DNA of 64,000 bases from Eledone cirrhosa (Eukaryota; Mollusca; Cephalopoda; Octopoda; Eledonidae): contig OZ024740.1 in the NCBI GenBank assembly GCA_964016885.1, positions 8,018,450 through 8,082,449 of the forward strand, given 5' to 3'. The notes under the pieces are model-generated. The model did no database searches, was not told where the DNA came from, and saw nothing but the letters and a program-made list of their open reading frames with translations. Both the position numbers and the translations under genes were made by a program. Shown here in pieces: positions 14,090 through 25,900 of this stretch. Every line of letters starts with the position of its first letter. The first letter of the stretch is position 1.

Positions 14090-15050
14090 TGTCAGTTTCT
14101 ATTGGTAGATCAGTTTCAATTGATATGTTAGTTACTATTGATATTTCAGTTTAGATTAGTATATCAGTTTCTATTTGTACGTCAGTTTCGATAGGTATGT
14201 TAGTCCTCCATTTGTATGTCAGTTTCTATTGGTATATCAGTTTCGATGGGTATATCAGTTTCGATTGGTATGTCAGTTTCTATTGGCATATCAGTTTCGA
14301 ATGGTATGTCTGTTTCGATTAGTATATCAGTCTCTATAGGTATATCAGTTTCAATTGTTATGTCAGTTTCTATTGGTATATCAGTTTCTATTTGTATGTC
14401 AGTTTCTATTGGTATATCAGTTTCAATTGGTATGTTAGTTACGATAGGTATGTTAGTCCTCCATTTGTATGTCAGTTTCGATTAGTATATCAGTTTCTAT
14501 CGGTATGTCAGTTTCGACTGGTATGTCAGTTTCGATTAGTATATTATTTTCTATTGGTATGTCTGTTTCTATTGGTATATCAATTTTGATTGGTATATCA
14601 GTTTCGATTGGCATGTCAGTTTCGATTGGTATGTCAGTTTCAATTGGTATATCAGTTTCGATTTGTATATCAGTTTAGATTGGTATGTAAGTTTTGATTG
14701 GTATGTCAGTTTCGATTGGTATATCAGTTACTATTGGTATGTCAGTTTGGATTGGTATGTCAGTTTGGATTGGTATGTCAGTTTCGATTGGTATATCAGT
14801 TTCTATTGGTATGACAGTTTCGATTGGTATATCAGTTTCAATTCGTATGTCAGTTTGGATTGGAATGTCAGTTTGGATTGGTATGACAGTTTGGATTGGT
14901 ATGTCAGTTTCGATTGGTATGTCAGTTTCGATTGGTAAATCAATTTCGATTAGTATATCAGTTTTGATTAGTATATAAGTTTCTATTGGTATATCAGTTT
15001 CGATTGGTATATCAGTTTCGATTGGTATATCAGTTTCGATTGGTATGTCA
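14090..15050 (+). repeat. Partial third copy of the 7.5-kb unit
   Basis: From about 14,095 the series matches 9,372 onward with a constant offset of 4,723 bp (9,493 to 14,216; 9,669 to 14,392; 9,940 to 14,663). The part from 14,663 also matches copy A at 2,299 (offset 12,364). After about 15,050 the match is lost. This shows re-use of a sub-segment of the unit rather than of the whole unit. Confidence 0.7.
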
Positions 15051-15214
15051 GTTTCGATTGGTATTTCAGTTTCGATTGGTATGTCAGTTTCTATTGGTGT
15101 ATCAGTTTCTATTGGTATGTCAGTTTCTATTGGTATATCAGTTTCTATAGGTATGTCATTTTCGATTGGTATGTCAGTTTCGATTCGAATGTCAATTTCG
15201 ATTAGTATATCAGT

Positions 15215-17205
15215 TTCGATTAGTATGTTAGTTTCTATTGGTATATCAGTTTCGATTGGTATATCTGTTTCGATTGGTATGTTAGTTACTATTGTTATAT
15301 CAGTTTCGATTAGTACATCAGTTTCTATTGGTATGTCAGTTTCGATAGGTATGTTAGTCCTTGATTTGTATGTCAGTTTCTATTGGAATATCTGTTTCGA
15401 TGGGTATATCAGTTTCGATTGGTATGTCAGTTTCAATTGGCATATCAGTTTCGAATGGTATGTCTGTTTAGATTAGTATATCAGTTTCTATTGGTATGTC
15501 AGTTTCTATTTGTATAGCAGTTTGGATTGGTATATCAGAGTCGATTGGTATGACAGTTTCGATTGGTATGTAAGTTTCGATTGGAATATAAGTTTCTATT
15601 GGTATATCAGTTTACATTGGTATGTCAGATACGATTGGAATGTCAGTTTCTATCGGTATATCAGTTTCGATTGTTATGTCAGTTTCTATTGCTATATCAG
15701 TTTCTATTGGTATGTCAGTTTCTAATGGTATATCAGTTTCAATTGGTATGTTAGTTTCTATTGGTAAGTCAGCTTCGATTAGTATATCAGTTTCTATTGG
15801 TATATCAGTTTCGATTGGTATGTCAGTTTCGATTAGTATATCAGTTTCTATTGGTATGTCTGTTTCTATTGGTATATCAATTTTGATTGGTATATCAGTT
15901 TCGATAGGTATGTCAGTTTCGATTGGTTTGTCAGTTTTGATTGGTATATCAGTTTCGAATGGTATGTCAATCTCGATTGGTATGTCAGTTTTGATTGGTA
16001 TATCAGTTTCTATTGGTATGTCTGTTTCTATTGGTATATCAGTTTTTATTGGTATATCAGTTTCGATTGGTATATCAGTTTCTATTAGTATTTCAGTTTC
16101 TATAGGTATATCAGTTTCGATTGTTATATCAGTTTCAATTTGTATGTTAGTTTCTATTGGTTATATCAGTTCCTATTGGTATGTCAGTATCGATTGGTAT
16201 ATCAGTTTCGATTGGTATATCAGTTCCTATTGCTATATCAGTTTCTATTGGTATGTAAGTTTCGATTGGTATATCAGTTTCGATTGTTATGTCAGTTTCG
16301 ATTAGTATGTGAGTTTCTATTGGTATGTCAGTTTCTATTGGTATATCAGCTTCTATTTGTATATCAGTTTCGATTAATATATCAGTTTCTATTGGTATGT
16401 CAGTTTCGATTAGTATATCAGTTTCTATTGGTATGTCAGTTTCGATTGGTATGTCAGTTTCGATTGGTATGTCAGTTTTGATTGGTATATCAGTTTCGAT
16501 TGGTATGTCAGTTTCTATTGTTGTATCAGTTTCTATTGGTATGTCAGTTTCGATAGGTATGTCAGTTTTTACTGGTAAATCAGTCTCGATTGGTATGTCA
16601 GTTTCGATTGGTATGTTATTCCTCGATTTGTATGTCAGTTTCTATTGGTATTTCAGTATCGATTGATATATCAGTTTCGATTGGTATATCAGTTCCTATT
16701 GCTACATCAGTTTCTATTGGTATGTAAGTTTTGATTAGTATGTCATTTTCTACTGGTATGTCAGTTTCGATTAGTATATCAGTTTCTATTGGTATGTCAG
16801 TTTCGATTGGTATGTCAGTTTCGATTGGTATATCAGTTTCGATTGGTATATCAGTTTCTATTGGTATATCAGTTTTTATTGGTATGTCAGTCTCGATTGG
16901 TATGTCAGTTTCGATTGAAATGTCAGTTTCGATTGTTATATCAGTTTCTGTTGGATTGTCAGTTTCGATTGGTATGTCAGTTTCTATTGGGATATCAGTT
17001 TCGATTGGTATGTCAGTTTCTATTGGTATGTCAGTTTCGATTATTATATCAGTTACTATTGGTATGTCAGTTTCGATTGGAATGTCAGTTTCGATTCGTA
17101 TGTCAGTTTCTATTGGTATATCTGTTTCGTTTGGTATGTCAGTTTCGATTAGTATACCAGTTTCTATAGGTATGTCAGTTTCTATTGGTATATTAGTTTG
17201 AATTG
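15215..17205 (+). repeat. Mosaic segment sharing blocks with the 5.8-kb units
   Basis: About 15,215-15,830 matches 17,486-18,140 (offset 2,271, then 2,307 bp after a two-monomer gain). About 16,320-16,740 resembles 18,660-19,110. The segment includes the 36-bp block at 17,031-17,066. It appears to be a partial or rearranged relative of the units on its right. Confidence 0.6.
17031..17066 (+). repeat. 36-bp marker block with GATTATTATATC (example)
   Basis: Two diverged monomers in fixed order, one with GATTATTATATC and the next with AGTTACTATTGG. The pair recurs near 4,764, 5,341, 9,253, 12,243, 12,840, 29,850, 32,357, 32,933, 49,853, 61,256 and 63,097. It therefore occurs in both forward-orientation blocks on either side of the inverted one. 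Confidence 0.8.
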
Positions 17206-18238
17206 GTATATCAGTTTCTATTGGTATATCAGTTTTGATTGGTATATCAGTTTCGATTGATATATCAGTTTCGATTAGTATGTCAGTTCCTAATGGTATG
17301 TCAGTTTCAATTAGTATATCAGTTTCTATTGGTATGTCAGTTTCGATTGGTATGTCAGTTTCGATTGGTATATCAGTTTCGATTGGTATATTAGTTTCGA
17401 TTGTTATATCAGTTTCGATTGGTATGTCAGTTTCTATTGGTATATCAGTTTCTATAGGTATGTCATTTTCGATTGGTATATCAGTTTCGATTAGTATGTT
17501 AGTTTCTATTGGTATATCAGTTTCGATTGGTATATCTGTTTCGATTGGTATGTCAGTTTCTATTGGTAGATCAGTTTCGATTGGTATGTTAGTTACTATT
17601 GTTACATCAGTTTCGATTAGTATATCAGTTTCTATTGGTATGTCAGTTTCGATAGGTATGTTAGTCCTTGATTTGTATGTCAGTTTCTATTGGTATATCA
17701 GTTTCGATGGGTATATCAGTTTCGATTGGTATGTCAGTTTCAACTGGCGTATCAGTTTCGAATGGTATGTCTGTTTAGATTAGTATATCAGTTTCTATTG
17801 GTATGTCAGTTTCTATTTGTATAGCAGTTTGGATTGGTATATCAGAGTCGATTGGTATGACAGTTTCGATTGGTATGTAAGTTTCGATTGGAATATAAGT
17901 TTCTAATTGTATATCAATTTACATTGGTATGTCAGATACGATTGGAATGTCAGTTTCTATCGGTATATCAGTTTCGATTGTTATGTCAGTTTCTATTGCT
18001 ATATCAGTTTCTATTGGTATGTCAGTTTCTATTGGTATATCAGTTTCAATTGGTATGTTAGTTTCTATTGGTAAGTCAGCTTCGATTAGTATATCAGTTT
18101 CTATTGGTATATCAGTTTCGATTGGTATGTCAGTTTCGATTGGTATATCAGTTTCTATTGGTATATCAGTTTCAATTGGTATGTCAGTTTCGATTAGTAT
18201 ATCAGTTTCGATTGGTAGGTCAGTTTCTATTGGTATGT

Positions 18239-21200
18239 CAGTTTCGATTAGTATATCAGTTTCTATTGGTATGTCTGTTTCTATTGGTATATCAATTTTG
18301 ATTGGTATATCAGTTTCGATAGGTATGTCAGTTTCGATTGGTTTGTCAGTTTTGATTGGTATATCAGTTTCGAATGGTATGTCAATCTCGATTGGTATGT
18401 CAGTTTCGATTGGTATATCAGTTTCTATTGGTATGTCTGTTTCTATTGGTATATCAGTTTTTATTGGTATATCAGTTTCGATTGGTATATCAGTTTCTAT
18501 TAGTATATCAGTTCCTATTGGTATGTCAGTTTCGATTGGTATGTCATTTTCGATTGGTATGTTAGTCCTCGATTTGTATGTCAGTTTCTATTGGTATATC
18601 AGTATCGATTGGTATATCAGTTTCGATTGGTATATCAGTTCCTATTGCTATATCAGTTTCTATTGGTATGTCAGTTTCTATTGGTATATCAGCTTCTATT
18701 TGTATATCAGTTTCGATTAATATGTCAGTTTCTATTGGTATGTCAGTTTCGATTAGTATATCAGTTTCTATTGGTATGTCAGTTTCGATTGGTATGTCAG
18801 TTTTGATTGGTATATCAGTTTCGATTGGTATGTCAGTTTCTATTGTTGTATCAGTTTCTATTGGTATGTCAGTTTCGATAGGTATGTCAGTTTTTACTGG
18901 TAAGTCAGTCTCGATTGGTATGTCAGTTTCGATAGGTATGTCAGTTTTTACTGGTAAGTCAGTCTCGATTGGTATGTCAGTTTCGATTGGTATGTTATTC
19001 CTCGATTTGTATGTCAGTTTCTATTGGTATTTCAGTATCGATTGATATATCAGTTTCGATTGGTATATCAGTTCCTATTGCTACATCAGTTTCTATTGGT
19101 ATGTAAGTTTTGATTAGTATGTCATTTTCTACTGGTATGTCAGTTTCGATTAGTATATCAGTTTCTATTGCTATGTCAGTTTCGATTGGTATGTCAGTTT
19201 CTATTGGTATAACAGTTTCGATTGGTATATCAGTTTCTATTGGTATATCAGTTTTTATTGGTATGTTAGTCCTCGATTTGTATGTCAGTTTCTATTGGTA
19301 TATCAAATTCGATTGGTATATCAGTTTCAATTTGTATGTCAGTTTTTATTGGTATATCAGTTCCTATTGGTATGTCAGTTTCGATTGGTATATCAGTTTT
19401 GATTGGTATGTCAGTTTCGATTAGTATATGTGTTTCTATTGGAATGTCAGTTTCGATTGGTATGTCAGTTTCGATTGGTATGTCAGTTTCAATTGGTATA
19501 TAAGTTTCAATTGGTATATCAGTTACCATTGGTATGTCAGTTTAGATTAGTTTGTAAGTTTCGATTGGTATGTCAGTTTCGATTGGTATATCAGTTTCGA
19601 ATGGTATGTCAATCTCGATTGGTATGTCAGTTTCGATTGGTATATCAGTTTCTATTGGTATGTCTGTTTCTATTGGTATATCAGTTTTGATTGGTATATC
19701 AGTTTCTATTGGTATGTCAGTTTCTATTGGTATATCAGTTTAGATTGGTATATCAGTTTCGATTGATATGTCAGTTTCGACTGGTATATCAGTCCCGATT
19801 GGTATTTCAGTTTCGATTGGTATATTAGTTTCAATTGGTATGTCAGTTTCAATTAGAATATCAGCTTCTATTGGTATGTAAGTTTCGATTGGTATATCAG
19901 TTTCGATTGGTATAACAGTTTCGATTAGTATATGAGTTTCGAATAGTATATCAGTTTCGATTGGTATATCAGTTTTAATTGGTATGTCAGTTTCGATTGG
20001 TATGTAAGTTTCGATTGGTATATCAGTTTCGATTGGTATGTCAGTTTCGATTAGTATATGAGTTTCTATTGATATATCAGTTTCGATTGGTATGTCAGTT
20101 TCTATTGGTATGTCAGTTTCAATTGATATGTCAGTTTTGATTGGTATATCAGTTTCGATTGGTATATCAGTTTCTATTGGTATATCAGTTTTGATTGGTA
20201 TATCTGTTTCTATTGGTATATCAGTTTCGATTAGTATATCAGTTTCTATTGGTATGTCTGTTTCTATTGGTATATCAATTTTGATTGGTATATCAGTTTC
20301 GATAGGTATGTCAGTTTCGATTGGTTTGTCAGTTTTGATTGGTATATCAGTTTCGAATGGTATGTCAATCTCGATTGGTATGTCAGTTTCGATTGGTATA
20401 TCAGTTTCTATTGGTATGTCTGTTTCTATTGGTATATCAGTTTTTATTGGTATATCAGTTTCGATTGGTATATTAGTTTCTATTAGTATATCAGTTCCTA
20501 TTGGTATGTCAGTTTCGATTGGTATGTCATTTTCGATTGGTATGTTAGTCCTCGATTTGTATGTCAGTTTCTATTGGTATATCAGTATCGATTGGTATAT
20601 CAGTTTCGATTGGTATATCAGTTCCTATTGCTATATCAGTTTCTATTGGTATGTCAGTTTCTATTGGTATATCAGCTTCTATTTGTATATCAGTTTCGAT
20701 TAATATGTCAGTTTCTATTGGTATGTCAGTTTCGATTAGTATATCAGTTTCTATTGGTATGTCAGTTTCGATTGGTATGTCAGTTTTGATTGGTATATCA
20801 GTTTCGATTGGTATGTCAGTTTCTATTGTTGTATCAGTTTCTATTGGTATGTCAGTTTCGATAGGTATGTCAGTTTTTACTGGTAAGTCAGTCTCGATTG
20901 GTATGTCAGTTTCGATTGGTATGTTATTCCTCGATTTGTATGTCAGTTTCTATTGGTATTTCAGTATCGATTGATATATCAGTTTCGATTGGTATATCAG
21001 TTCCTATTGCTACATCAGTTTCTATTGGTATGTAAGTTTTGATTAGTATGTCATTTTCTACTGGTATGTCAGTTTCGATTAGTATATCAGTTTCTATTGC
21101 TATGTCAGTTTCGATTGGTATGCCAGTTTCTATTGGTATAACAGTTTCGATTGGTATATCAGTTTCTATTGGTATATCAGTTTTTATTGGTATGTTAGTC

Positions 21201-22190
21201 CTCGATTTGTATGTCAGTTTCTATTGGTATATCAAATTCGATTGGTATATCAGTTTCAATTTGTATGTCAGTTTTTATTGGTATATCAGTTCCTATTGGT
21301 ATGTCAGTTTCGATTGGTATGTCAGTTTCGATTGGTATGTCAGTTTCAATTGGTATATAAGTTTCTATTGGTATATCAGTTACCATTGGTATGTCAGATT
21401 CGATTGGAATGTCATTTTCTATTGGTATATCAGTTTCGATTGGTATGTCCGTTTCGATTGGTATGTCAGTATCAATTGGTATATCAGTTTCGATTGGTAT
21501 ATCAGTTTAGATTAGTTTGTAAGTTTCGATTGGTATGTCAGTTTCGATTGGTATATCAGTTTCGAATGGTATGTCAATCTCGATTGGTATGTCAGTTTCG
21601 ATTGGTATATCAGTTTCTATTGGTATGTCTGTTTCTATTGGTATATCAGTTTTGATTGGTATATCAGTTTCTATTGGTATGTCAGTTTCTATTGGTATAT
21701 CAGTTTAGATTGGTATATCAGTTTCGATTGATATGTCAGTTTCGACTGGTATATCAGTCCCGATTGGTATTTCAGTTTCGATTGGTATATTAGTTTCAAT
21801 TGGTATGTCAGTTTCAATTAGAATATCAGCTTCTATTGGTATGTAAGTTTCGATTGGTATATCAGTTTCGATTGGTATAACAGTTTCGATTAGTATATGA
21901 GTTTCGAATAGTATATCAGTTTCGATTGGTATATCAGTTTTAATTGGTATGTCAGTTTCGATTGGTATGTAAGTTTCGATTGGTATATCAGTTTCGATTG
22001 GTATGTCAGTTTCGATTAGTATATGAGTTTCTATTGATATATCAGTTTCGATTGGTATGTCAGTTTCTATTGGTATGTCAGTTTCAATTGATATGTCAGT
22101 TTTGATTGGTATATCAGTTTCGATTGGTATATCAGTTTCTATTGGTATATCAGTTTTGATTGGTATATCTGTTTCTATTGGTATATCAGT
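18239..22190 (+). repeat. Nested ~1.97-kb subunits inside the 5.8-kb unit (x2)
   Basis: Within copy 1 the series starting at 18,239 restarts at about 20,222. Offsets are 1,983 (18,578 to 20,561), 1,929 (19,110 to 21,039) and 1,965 (20,092 to 22,057), again differing by 54 and 36 bp, which are whole monomers. The same nesting is present in copy 2, with offsets of 2,091, 2,037 and 1,965 bp (24,291 to 26,382; 24,823 to 26,860; 25,913 to 27,878). Confidence 0.8.
18561..18579 (+). repeat. 19-bp marker monomer (example)
   Basis: A diverged monomer GTTAGTCCTCGATTTGTAT, one base longer than the norm, with CC replacing T in the GTTTC core. Versions recur at about 2,090, 5,570, 7,320, 7,790, 13,070, 17,665, 19,267, 24,275, 26,367, 34,010, 36,708, 38,811 and 40,721 and act as anchors of higher-order units. 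Its reverse complement is in the inverted block (e.g. 54,515-54,533). Confidence 0.85.
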
Positions 22191-22917
22191 TTCGATTAGT
22201 ATGTCAGTTTCTAATGGTATGTCAGTTTCGATTAGTATATCAGTTTCTATTGGTATGTCAGTTTCGATTGGTATGTCAGTTTCGATTGGTATATCAGTTT
22301 CGATTGGTATATCAGTTTCGATTTTTATATCAGTTTCGATTGGTATGTTAGTTTCAATTAGTATATCAGTTTCTATTGTTATGTCAGTTTCGATTGGTAT
22401 ATCAGTTTCTTTTGGTGTATCAGTTTCTATTGGTATCTCAGTTTCGATTGGTCTATCAGTTTCGATTGGTATGTCAGTTTCGATTGGTATGTCAGTTTCG
22501 ATTGGTATGTAAGTTTCGATTGGTATATCAGTTTCGATTGGTATGTCAGTTTCGATTAGTATATGAGTTTCGAATGGTATATCAGTTTCGATTGGTATAT
22601 CAGTTTCTATTGGTATGTCAGTTTCGATTGGTATGTAAGTTTCGATTGGTATATCAGTTTCGATTGGTATGTCAGTTTCGATTAGTATATGAGTTTCTAT
22701 TGGTATATCAGTTTCGATTGGTATGTCAGTTTCGATTAGTATGTCAGTTTCTATTGGTATGTCAGTTTCTATTGGTATGTCAGTTTTGATTGGTATATCA
22801 GTTTCGATTGGTATGTCAGTTTCTATTGGAATGTCAGTTTCAATTGGTATGTCAGTTTTGATTGGTATATCAGTTTCGATTGTTATATCAGTTTCTAGTG
22901 GTATATCAGTTTTGATT

Positions 22918-25900
22918 GGTATATCAGTTTCTATTGGTATATCAGTTTTGATTGGTATATCAGTTTCGATTGATATATCAGTTTCGATTAGTATGTCAGT
23001 TCCTAATGGTATGTCAGTTTCAATTAGTATATCAGTTTCTATTGGTATGTCAGTTTCGATTGGTATGTCAGTTTCGATTGGTATATCAGTTTCGATTGGT
23101 ATATTAGTTTCGATTGTTATATCAGTTTCGATTGGTATGTCAGTTTCTATTGGTATATCAGTTTCTATAGGTATGTCATTTTCGATTGGTATATCAGTTT
23201 CGATTAGTATGTTAGTTTCTATTGGTATATCAGTTTCGATTGGTATATCTGTTTCGATTGGTATGTCAGTTTCTATTGGTAGATCAGTTTCGATTGGTAT
23301 GTTAGTTACTATTGTTACATCAGTTTCGATTAGTATATCAGTTTCTATTGGTATGTCAGTTTCGATAGGTATGTTAGTCCTTGATTTGTATGTCAGTTTC
23401 TATTGGTATATCAGTTTCGATGGGTATATCAGTTTCGATTGGTATGTCAGTTTCAACTGGCGTATCAGTTTCGAATGGTATGTCTGTTTAGATTAGTATA
23501 TCAGTTTCTATTGGTATGTCAGTTTCTATTTGTATAGCAGTTTGGATTGGTATATCAGAGTCGATTGGTATGACAGTTTCGATTGGTATGTAAGTTTCGA
23601 TTGGAATATAAGTTTCTAATTGTATATCAATTTACATTGGTATGTCAGATACGATTGGAATGTCAGTTTCTATCGGTATATCAGTTTCGATTGTTATGTC
23701 AGTTTCTATTGCTATATCAGTTTCTATTGGTATGTCAGTTTCTATTGGTATATCAGTTTCAATTGGTATGTTAGTTTCTATTGGTAAGTCAGCTTCGATT
23801 AGTATATCAGTTTCTATTGGTATATCAGTTTCGATTGGTATGTCAGTTTCGATTGGTATATCAGTTTCTATTGGTATATCAGTTTCAATTGGTATGTCAG
23901 TTTCGATTAGTATATCAGTTTCGATTGGTAGGTCAGTTTCTATTGGTATGTCAGTTTCGATTAGTATATCAGTTTCTATTGGTATGTCTGTTTCTATTGG
24001 TATATCAATTTTGATTGGTATATCAGTTTCGATAGGTATGTCAGTTTCGATTGGTTTGTCAGTTTTGATTGGTATATCAGTTTCGAATGGTATGTCAATC
24101 TCGATTGGTATGTCAGTTTCGATTGGTATATCAGTTTCTATTGGTATGTCTGTTTCTATTGGTATATCAGTTTTTATTGGTATATCAGTTTCGATTGGTA
24201 TATCAGTTTCTATTAGTATATCAGTTCCTATTGGTATGTCAGTTTCGATTGGTATGTCATTTTCGATTGGTATGTTAGTCCTCGATTTGTATGTCAGTTT
24301 CTATTGGTATATCAGTATCGATTGGTATATCAGTTTCGATTGGTATATCAGTTCCTATTGCTATATCAGTTTCTATTGGTATGTCAGTTTCTATTGGTAT
24401 ATCAGCTTCTATTTGTATATCAGTTTCGATTAATATGTCAGTTTCTATTGGTATGTCAGTTTCGATTAGTATATCAGTTTCTATTGGTATGTCAGTTTCG
24501 ATTGGTATGTCAGTTTTGATTGGTATATCAGTTTCGATTGGTATGTCAGTTTCTATTGTTGTATCAGTTTCTATTGGTATGTCAGTTTCGATAGGTATGT
24601 CAGTTTTTACTGGTAAGTCAGTCTCGATTGGTATGTCAGTTTCGATAGGTATGTCAGTTTTTACTGGTAAGTCAGTCTCGATTGGTATGTCAGTTTCGAT
24701 TGGTATGTTATTCCTCGATTTGTATGTCAGTTTCTATTGGTATTTCAGTATCGATTGATATATCAGTTTCGATTGGTATATCAGTTCCTATTGCTACATC
24801 AGTTTCTATTGGTATGTAAGTTTTGATTAGTATGTCATTTTCTACTGGTATGTCAGTTTCGATTAGTATATCAGTTTCTATTGCTATGTCAGTTTCGATT
24901 GGTATGTCAGTTTCTATTGGTATAACAGTTTCGATTGGTATATCAGTTTCTATTGGTATATCAGTTTTTATTGGTATGTTAGTCCTCGATTTGTATGTCA
25001 GTTTCTATTGGTATATCAAATTCGATTGGTATATCAGTTTCAATTTGTATGTCAGTTTTTATTGGTATATCAGTTCCTATTGGTATGTCAGTTTCGATTG
25101 GTATATCAGTTTTGATTGGTATGTCAGTTTCGATTAGTATATGTGTTTCTATTGGAATGTCAGTTTCGATTGGTATGTCAGTTTCGATTGGTATGTCAGT
25201 TTCAATTGGTATATAAGTTTCAATTGGTATATCAGTTACCATTGGTATGTCAGATTCGATTGGAATGTCATTTTCTATTGGTATATCAGTTTCGATTGGT
25301 ATGTCCGTTTCGATTGGTATGTCAGTATCAATTGGTATATCAGTTTCGATTGGTATATCAGTTTAGATTAGTTTGTAAGTTTCGATTGGTATATCAGTTT
25401 CGATTGGTATATCAGTTTCGAATGGTATGTCAATCTCGATTGGTATGTCAGTTTCGATTGGTATATCAGTTTCTATTGGTATGTCTGTTTCTATTGGTAT
25501 ATCAGTTTTGATTGGTATATCAGTTTCTATTGGTATGTCAGTTTCTATTGGTATATCAGTTTAGATTGGTATATCAGTTTCGATTGATATGTCAGTTTCG
25601 ACTGGTATATCAGTCCCGATTGGTATTTCAGTTTCGATTGGTATATTAGTTTCAATTGGTATGTCAGTTTCAATTAGAATATCAGCTTCTATTGGTATGT
25701 AAGTTTCGATTGGTATATCAGTTTCGATTGGTATAACAGTTTCGATTAGTATATGAGTTTCGAATAGTATATCAGTTTCGATTGGTATATCAGTTTTAAT
25801 TGGTATGTCAGTTTCGATTGGTATGTAAGTTTCGATTGGTATATCAGTTTCGATTGGTATGTCAGTTTCGATTAGTATATGAGTTTCTATTGATATATCA

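Larger units (their letters stand above)
17205..22930 (+). repeat. ~5.8-kb higher-order repeat, copy 1
   Basis: Landmarks repeat at +5,713 bp for 17,235-19,403 (for example 17,783 to 23,496, 17,929 to 23,642, 19,110 to 24,823) and at +5,821 bp for 20,092-22,723 (22,057 to 27,878). The change of 108 bp is six monomers missing from copy 1 near 19,550. Long stretches (e.g. 17,929-18,720 and 22,057-22,512) appear identical to copy 2 when their translations are compared, so the duplication is recent. Confidence 0.85.
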
